From: Schoenoplectus triqueter
Taxonomy: Eukaryota > Streptophyta > Magnoliopsida > Poales > Cyperaceae
Reading direction: 5' to 3'
Assembly: GCA_964058805.1 (NCBI GenBank)
Contig: CAXKVV010000590.1
Span: 1-26,840, forward strand
Length of the DNA stretch: 26,840 nucleotides
A program made the translations under genes and the position numbers. The notes beneath the pieces are model-generated. The model was not told where the DNA came from. It made no database searches and worked only from the letters and a program-made list of their open reading frames with translations. Of this stretch, positions 21,149 to 26,840 are shown in pieces. Numbering within the stretch: position 1 is the stretch's first letter; each line of letters begins with the position of its first letter.

Positions 21149-21759
21149 CCCCCTTTGCCTTTGTGCATTCGGTCCATGGCTGGTAAGAGCAAAAAATTAT
21201 AAGAGTGCAAATCAACATTCAAAGAGTTGAGTGAAAAAAAAAATACAAGTCTAAATCAATTTAGTAAAAAGAAAATGAGTGAACTATAGAAGGATAGGTT
21301 GTAACAAAACTCTCTCGTTGGCGTTGAAATCCCATCAACCCTTCGATATTGTCCACATATAAAGTTAAACCTAGTCATCTAAGTCGTTAAGCAACCCTTC
21401 GATAGTTTCCCAACTTGCCAATATTTTTGAATAATTCTGAACTCTTCATTTCTCTTTATTTCTTTTTACTTCTATTTATTATCTTTGTAGCTTTAGTAAA
21501 AAAAATCCTATTATCTTTTATTTTTGTTACTTGTTTATTTTTATTTTAAGGCCAGACTAGTAGAGATCGAGTAAATTGGGTGAGTGTGGTGCCTAACACC
21601 TTTCACACTCATAACCAATGCACGAATCTAATTCTTATCCTTTGGGCAAAAAAAATATTTAACCTTGTATTTTTCCGGTGAATATTGGGTGGTGACTCCC
21701 AAAAAAAAATATTCATTAATCACTGGTCGGGTCCTGAGTCAGTTTAGCGGGTAGCTACA
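21141..21759 (+). mobile_element. 3' part of a gypsy 5' LTR
   Basis: Runs from the TATA box to the terminal ...GTAGCTACA, directly before the primer binding site. The left end of the LTR was not found, so the start given is only the TATA box. Contains caacccttcgata twice (about 21337 and 21391). Confidence 0.5.
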
Positions 21760-21761
21760 GC

Positions 21762-21780
21762 TGGTGACTCCGTTGGGGAC
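21762..21780 (+). other. Primer binding site of a Tat/Ogre-like element
   Basis: TGGTGACTCCGTTGGGGAC, two bases after the LTR end. Tat/Ogre retrotransposons usually carry a TGGCGACTC-type site complementary to a tRNA-Arg 3' end; the match here is close but not exact. Confidence 0.6.
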
Positions 21781-21991
21781 GCATTAGCTTGAAAAATCTG
21801 GCCTTTTGTATTTATATTTATTTTCCTTTCTATGTTCAAATATCTTATTTGCATTTTTTTATTTCAGGCACGTTGATGCAAGTCCAAACCGGATGAAGAG
21901 TTAGAACACTTAAGTAACGAGGAAGATTTCAGAACTAAGATCAGACGATCAAGAGCTGGTAATACCTTTAATATAGACATCTTCGGTAACA

Positions 21992-23439
21992 TTGTTCTCT
22001 CTCTTCACAAAGACGGGCCGTAAACCAAAAACAAAACCAGTCGTTGTCCCGAGTTCGATCATTACAAGATCTCATGCAAAAATGTCTAATCTCCACGAGT
22101 TTGGTCTAAACCCAGAAAATGCTTCTCCATCTCAACCCACTACTAATGTTGAACAATCCCTAAAAGACATGCTTGTCGAAACCCTCCAAGCCATGAATAA
22201 TATGATAACTAAACTTGCTAATCTACCGCAACTCCAACAAAATCAAAATTTTACAAACCCTAATGGCCCTCAAACAAACCTCAACCATGAAATACAACAA
22301 TCCGAAGAACAAAATATGAACAACAACCATATCGGATCAGCGAACACACCTAGGTCTGAGCAGTCACCCGCAATCTCTCAGTTTGACCCCTTAAAGTCCA
22401 GAATTGATAGGGTAGAGGCTGAATTATCAAAAATAAGAATTGAGGGTACTCGAAATGTTTCATTTCGAGATCTTTGATCATTTCCTGACATAATTTTACC
22501 TAAAAACTTTAAACTCCCTGACTTTGAGAAATATAATGGGGAGGGTTGCCTAATGTCACATCTTAGGACTTATTATGGGGATATGGTTCCAATAAAATCA
22601 AATGATCAATTGCTCATTCGTTATTTTTAAAAGAGTTTGACGGGTCCGGCTTTGAAATGATTTACTACTCTTGACCTGTGCAGTATAATTTCTTTTGATC
22701 ATTTATTGAATCTTTTCATTCACCAATACTCATATAATCTTGACATGGAACCTCGTCGTGAAGACCTTGAATCCCTTAGACAAGAAAAAAATGAACCATT
22801 TGTAACATATATTGGTAGGTGTAAGGCAATGGCTGCTCGGGTAAAACCCAAACCCACATATGAGGACTCAATAAATATGATAATTAGGTCAACATTACCA
22901 ACCATATCGAGATACTTAGCAATTCAGGGTCAACCAAATTTCTCAGCCTTAATTAAATCTGGTGCCCGAGTAGAGGCAGCTGTTAACCAAGGGTTAGTCC
23001 CAGCCTTAGGTCCACAACCTTCCTCATCAAACTCATTTGGTGCAAAACGCAGAAAAAACAAACCTAAAAGTGTTATTTCTAATCCCCCAAAGAACCTTGA
23101 TGAGGTAAATATCACTTTTGAGGTTTCAAGCACCAAACAAATGATAAACCCACTCTGTTCATTTCAAAACAATAATCAAACTGGAGCGCAACAAAAACCA
23201 GCTCAACCAGACACAAAACATGAACCACAAAGAAGCACCACAAATTCTCAACTCCCTTTCATAAATCAAACACAACCTTCGAGAGCACCCAGAAAATTTA
23301 CCCCAATTAGTGAACCTTTGAGCTCCATATTGTTAAGACTTTCGAGCGAAGGTATGATAACTCCTTTAGGGAGGCATGTAAATACCAGTTCTCGTGGTTA
23401 TGACCCGGCTACCTACTGTGAATATCACCAGAGTGTAGG
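21992..23439 (+). pseudogene. Tat/Ogre-like gypsy gag with three stops, truncated by an insertion
   Basis: One reading frame runs throughout, broken only by TGA at 22475-22477, TAA at 22628-22630 and TGA at 22658-22660. The N-terminal part contains IITRSHAKMSNLHEFG and a heptad-like stretch (PLKSRIDRVEAELSKIRIEG). The core has ILPKNFKLPDFEKYNGEG, SHLRTYYGDM and YNLDMEPRREDLESL, the pattern of Tat-clade gag (F-K-x-P-DF-x-KY-x-G...THL). Late in the frame are FTPISEPLSSILLRLSSEGM and YDPATYCEYHQSVG, which normally leads into a zinc-binding GH...C; here it stops at 23439, where foreign sequence begins. Protease and polymerase are not in the window. The preceding LTR end and primer site fit the same element. 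Confidence 0.85.
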
Positions 23440-23633
23440 TGTTTACCCCTGAAAGGTCGAAGGAAGAAATACAAGAGAAAAGTCAAGATCGAATCCTAGA
23501 TATTGATCTTCAAAGCAAACCCTGAGAGCTGAAGCAATACAATCCCTGTACAACAAGGAGCTGTGTCAATGTCAAACCAGCATTTTGATGCAACCAATCA
23601 CAAGAAATCTCAATGTGATTTTGCTTTCAAGGC

Positions 23634-23830
23634 TGACCAGGTGCCAAAGCTGTGAGCAACCACCTGATCAGACCATGATTTGTATTAATTGCTGACAAGT
23701 AATCAGCTTTTAACCAAATCACCCTCATGTTAAGGGATTGAAAGTCAATTTCACAAGACTGATCAGATGCCAAAGCTGAGAGCAACCATCTGATCAAATC
23801 TAGATTTGTATCAATTGTTGACAAGTAATC
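23634..23830 (+). repeat. Tandem duplication (period ~126 bp) containing a conserved hairpin
   Basis: Copy 1 TGACCAGGTG (23634-23643) pairs with CACCTGATCA (23661-23670). Copy 2 TGATCAGATG (23760-23769) pairs perfectly with CATCTGATCA (23787-23796). The loop words ccaaagctg-gagcaac are shared. Each copy is followed by TTG-TGACAAGTAATCAG, a second small stem. Confidence 0.8.
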
Positions 23831-25000
23831 AGTTTTTGATCAAATCAAACCCTAGTGAACATCAATATAAGTCTAATTGGTGTTTGATTGGGGAGAGTTT
23901 CTGCAAGGAGAGTTTATTTGGTAGAGACACTGAGCTACAACTGAGAAATTGAGATTAATTGAGAAGAAAATAGGGTTTTCTGAGCAAAGAAATTTTTAAT
24001 ATAAGGATACAGGGGTAAAATGGGAATTAAAAAATACAGAGGTGATCATCATGAATTTAGAGAATGTTGGTGAAAATTTCATAATTTTTGGATGAAGGGA
24101 TCTATTAAAATTAATTGGAGAAAGAAAATCAGATCAATCTGAAGGCTAGGATTAATCAAGGGGTTTTCTTAGGTGCAACTTGGAGCTGAAAAGCTATCTG
24201 GGTGCAAGTTGGGGCTGCCAAACATTGAAGGCACCTAAATGGCATGAACTTGGTGCACGGCTGATGTCTCTCATTAACCATGACTTGTGGGGTCGGATTC
24301 CGTGTGCCTAGTCCACCCGAAGTACACCACATTTTCCCTTCACTCTTTTCACTGACGCTGGGCCCCACGATGGCAGAAATCTGGCCTTCTTCCCTGCTGT
24401 GTTCATCTTCCCTCTGCTGATTCGATTTTCTTCAACAAAACTCAACCGAAAATGGAAAATGGGTCAAACAGTAACGAAAAATTGCAAATAATATACCGTT
24501 GGAAAGCTCTAACCAAGGAGAGTTCATTGAAACAATCATTTTTGAAAATGGTGCACTGTACATCACTCTCATCAGAGGAGAAGTAATTCGGGTGTGAAAT
24601 TTAATTGGATGATTTAAAGAGTAATCAAGTGAATTGGCGGTTCAGAGGGCTTTGTGTGGGTCCCACGATTCTGTTAAGGCAGTTATTGGCACAAGTTAGC
24701 TTCCTTTTGCATGATTTTTACTGTGGAGTTGGTGTACCAGATTGTAAGTCAAAATGAGAGACCAATTCGTGCGGTGTTTGAAGAGGTAGGAGCAAGGAGG
24801 AATGAAGCAACACCTACAGTGCCATACTGGCAATCCAGACCTTAGAATCTACTTGCAACAAACACAAATTAAATCAATCTACACCATTCAATTGATGGAT
24901 GAAGGGGTGAGAGTTTGCCATGTCATCAATCCGTGGGAAGGAAGAAACACAAATTGAGTTGCAACAAACACAATTTAGCAATTGATCTCCAATTGAGCCT

Positions 25001-25007
25001 TATAAAA
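25001..25007 (+). promoter_or_regulatory. TATA box of the LTR-like insertion
   Basis: TATAAAA in GCCTTATAAAAACCCTGC, followed by a long GA-rich leader. Confidence 0.6.
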
Positions 25008-25217
25008 ACCCTGCTGGACAATCAAGAAAAGGGAGAGATTTAAAAAGAAAAAGAAAAAGGAGTAAGAGTGCAAGAAAGAGGAGAAGATTAGAATAATCCA
25101 AGGAAAAAAAGGACACAGAAGAAGAGAGAGAGAGAGGAGAATATTTGAGAGATATACACAATAGGAAAAGGCAATTGAAAGAAGGTGATTGATTGCAAGA
25201 AGAGAAAAGGGTCAAGA

Positions 25218-25686
25218 AACCGATTGATCTCAGTTTTAACTTGAGAACTCGGTTATTATATCTCCAATTATTCATTAGAAGGTTAGTCCCGATCTTAACT
25301 TTGATTGAATTTGAAGTTCCAGTGTTGAATTTTCAATGTAATTAGTGTGATTGTATTTGAATCTTAGAGTAACAGTATAATCGCAATCGAATTTTCAATT
25401 TCTTTCTTTTAGTTTTGCAAATTCACAACTTCTTTCTTTTAATACTTGATCTGAATCTCATTTCTTGTTTTATTTCTTGATTAAATCTCAAGTGAAAATT
25501 AGTAATTGAGTTGGATAAATCGATTGATCTCGGTTAAAACCTGAGAACTCGATACCAGTAAAAGTCTTTGTTTTGATTCCTTGTTTAAACATCGAATTCA
25601 TCTTAGTTTGTGTTTGCATCACATATATTCAAGGTCATAGTATCATCTAGAGTCGATTGATCTCAGTTTGAACTCGAGAACTCGAC
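25218..25686 (+). repeat. Three dispersed copies of a ~36-bp hairpin motif
   Basis: Copies at 25218-25254, 25519-25553 and 25652-25686 share the core CGATTGATCTC-GTT, then AAC and GAGAACTCG. Their outer paired bases differ but stay complementary: AACCGA/TCGGTT, ATCGA/TCGAT and GTCGA/TCGAC. The inner pair is AGTT/AACT, GGTT/AACC and AGTT/AACT. Confidence 0.85.
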
Positions 25687-25872
25687 GGAATTAGAAGTTT
25701 TCAGTGCGTTATCTCGTCGTATCAACTAAATTGAGCTTCAAATCGGGATTAGAAAGAAATTGTATATGTAATCAAGCATACTCCGTTTGTAATTGTTGTC
25801 ATGGAACTTGTCAAGTAAGTAATTAGTGTTACAAATAAGTTAAAAGCAAGAATTTAGAGTAAATTGTAATCG

Positions 25873-26050
25873 GTACCGAACGGTACTATTGTGTACTTTA
25901 AACAGTGAAGTTGTGAGTCAATTTGAGTGATCCTAATCATGTTAGAACACATTAACATACATGTACGATATGTATTGAATGTTCAATTGCTAGAAATAAC
26001 GACTAATGGTATTGAATTTGTGAGATTTGGAATTCGGTACCGAACGGTAC
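25873..26050 (+). repeat. Two copies of a GTACCG-AA-CGGTAC hairpin
   Basis: 25873-25886 and 26037-26050, both inside TCGGTACCGAACGGTACTA. Perfect 6-bp arms with a 2-base loop. Confidence 0.85.
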
Positions 26051-26104
26051 TAATTTGTTCTATTCGAAACTAATGCACAGCACGATTCACCACATGGATC
26101 TTCA

Positions 26105-26315
26105 ATCGGACAACGTAGAAAGATTCCCCATAGTAAGACGATGCTAAGGCAGTTGTCCGATCGGAGGAGGGTGGTCCCAGTCGCCGGCGACACTACTAAC
26201 ACGAATCTCAGAGGCAACGTTGACTAGAGAGTCAGAGGATCATAGCAACACGAATATTAATGCGCACGTGCGAATCTTGAAGGGATCGGACGATTAAAAC
26301 GAAGCGTCGTTTTAA
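26105..26315. repeat. Cluster of four perfect palindromes
   Basis: ATCGGACAAC (26105-26114) with GTTGTCCGAT (26152-26161); TCGCCGGCGA (26181-26190); CGCACGTGCG with a central CACGTG (26263-26272); TTAAAACGA-agcg-TCGTTTTAA (26294-26315). Confidence 0.85.
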
Positions 26316-26320
26316 ATACA

Positions 26321-26774
26321 GATACAAGAATAAATCTGGGCCTCTCATCTGATACAACCCAATCTCAAAACATATCCAGCGGCCCAAATAAGAATAAAGT
26401 TGGATAAAAGATATGTGTTAATCTCGATACAGATCCAAAGGCCCAGATTAAAGCCCAATAATAAATTGTTAAAAGAATATTAAAAATACAGAGTAAATAA
26501 ATCATTTGAAAATGTTCCTAAACTCCAAATTAACTCAAATTTATTTCTAAAAATTCCTTGTTTTCCATAGTATTTTTCTGTATCAGAATATTCCAATTTT
26601 AAAAATATTATTATATAAAAATAATTTAAAAGCAAAAGACACTATATTGCATTTATATATTTGACTTAGCTTTGACTTGTCATTTTAGATGTTATAAAAA
26701 TTCCAAAAATTCAAATAAAATCTTAAACCATGATTAGATATATTTTTACTGATTTTTTAAGTAATATTTCATGA

Positions 26775-26805
<31 letters not shown>

Positions 26806-26840
26806 TCTAATAAGCAATAATAAAATAAATTCTATAAAAG
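26321..26840. other. AT-rich tail, no gene seen
   Basis: GGCCCA/GGCCCAGATTAAAGCCCA words near 26340-26460, then nearly pure AT with an AAT microsatellite at about 26776-26804. It may still be inside the LTR-like insertion. Confidence 0.4.

Larger units (their letters stand above)
23440..26320 (+). mobile_element. LTR-like insertion in gag, right end not seen
   Basis: Begins TGTTTACC directly where gag homology stops, the TG start expected of an LTR; the 5 bp before it is gtagg. No CA-gtagg right boundary occurs before 26840, so the element probably extends past the window or its duplication has decayed. The end given is the last structured repeat, not a boundary. It has a TATA box at 25001-25007, a purine-rich leader (about 25018-25210), and repeated hairpins before and after. 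No convincing coding region. The layout parallels the solo LTR at 10965-12335. Confidence 0.6.

Noticed and set aside
24156..24368. Minus-strand 70-codon frame with several cysteines
   Set aside because: No family pattern, and it lies in the U3-like part of the LTR insertion.

Overview
The window is nuclear DNA of a flowering plant. The signs are strongly AT-rich intergenic sequence, a ten-exon gene with plant-like short introns, a plant nepenthesin-type aspartic protease gene, and several generations of plant transposons (hAT, Ty3/gypsy LTR elements, MITE-like elements) nested in one another. No tRNA, rRNA, CRISPR array or bacterial feature was seen. I cannot name the species.

Layout. 1-669 is flanking DNA with an AAAAG microsatellite. 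670-4572 is a decayed hAT DNA transposon: degenerate 8-bp target duplication, GC-rich CGGGT subterminal arrays at both ends, and a broken transposase on the minus strand (1667-2703). It holds an AT-rich ~65-bp minisatellite (about 2760-3372) and a nested hAT-type MITE (about 3622-4012). 5069-8460 (minus) is the best intact gene: ten exons encoding a 588-residue nuclear RNA-binding protein with a PWI/Nab2-like N-terminus and an RRM. 8700-10080 is AT-rich spacer. About 10200-13310 is a broken Ty3/gypsy gag region, cleanly interrupted by a 1371-bp solo LTR (10965-12335). 13600-14814 (minus) is a broken zinc-knuckle, retroelement-like coding region.

15040-16296 (minus) is an uninterrupted aspartic protease gene with its own TATA box, but both catalytic motifs have lost the usual glycine. 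16400-21100 is mostly AT-rich spacer with a long inverted repeat (16961-17130), SSRs and a 440-bp hAT MITE with a perfect 8-bp target duplication (19340-19779). About 21141-23439 is the 5' part of a Tat/Ogre-like gypsy element: LTR end, primer binding site and a gag with three nonsense codons. At 23440 this gag is broken by another LTR-type insertion that runs to, or close to, the end of the window.

The most unusual signal is in the two LTR-like sequences. Both carry a TATA box, then a purine-rich leader, then series of short hairpins. In the 23440-26320 element, three repeated hairpin families are seen. In two of them the paired arms change together between copies, which suggests selection on structure. 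The host genes do not form a pathway with each other; the RNA-binding protein gene and the protease gene simply lie among transposon debris.
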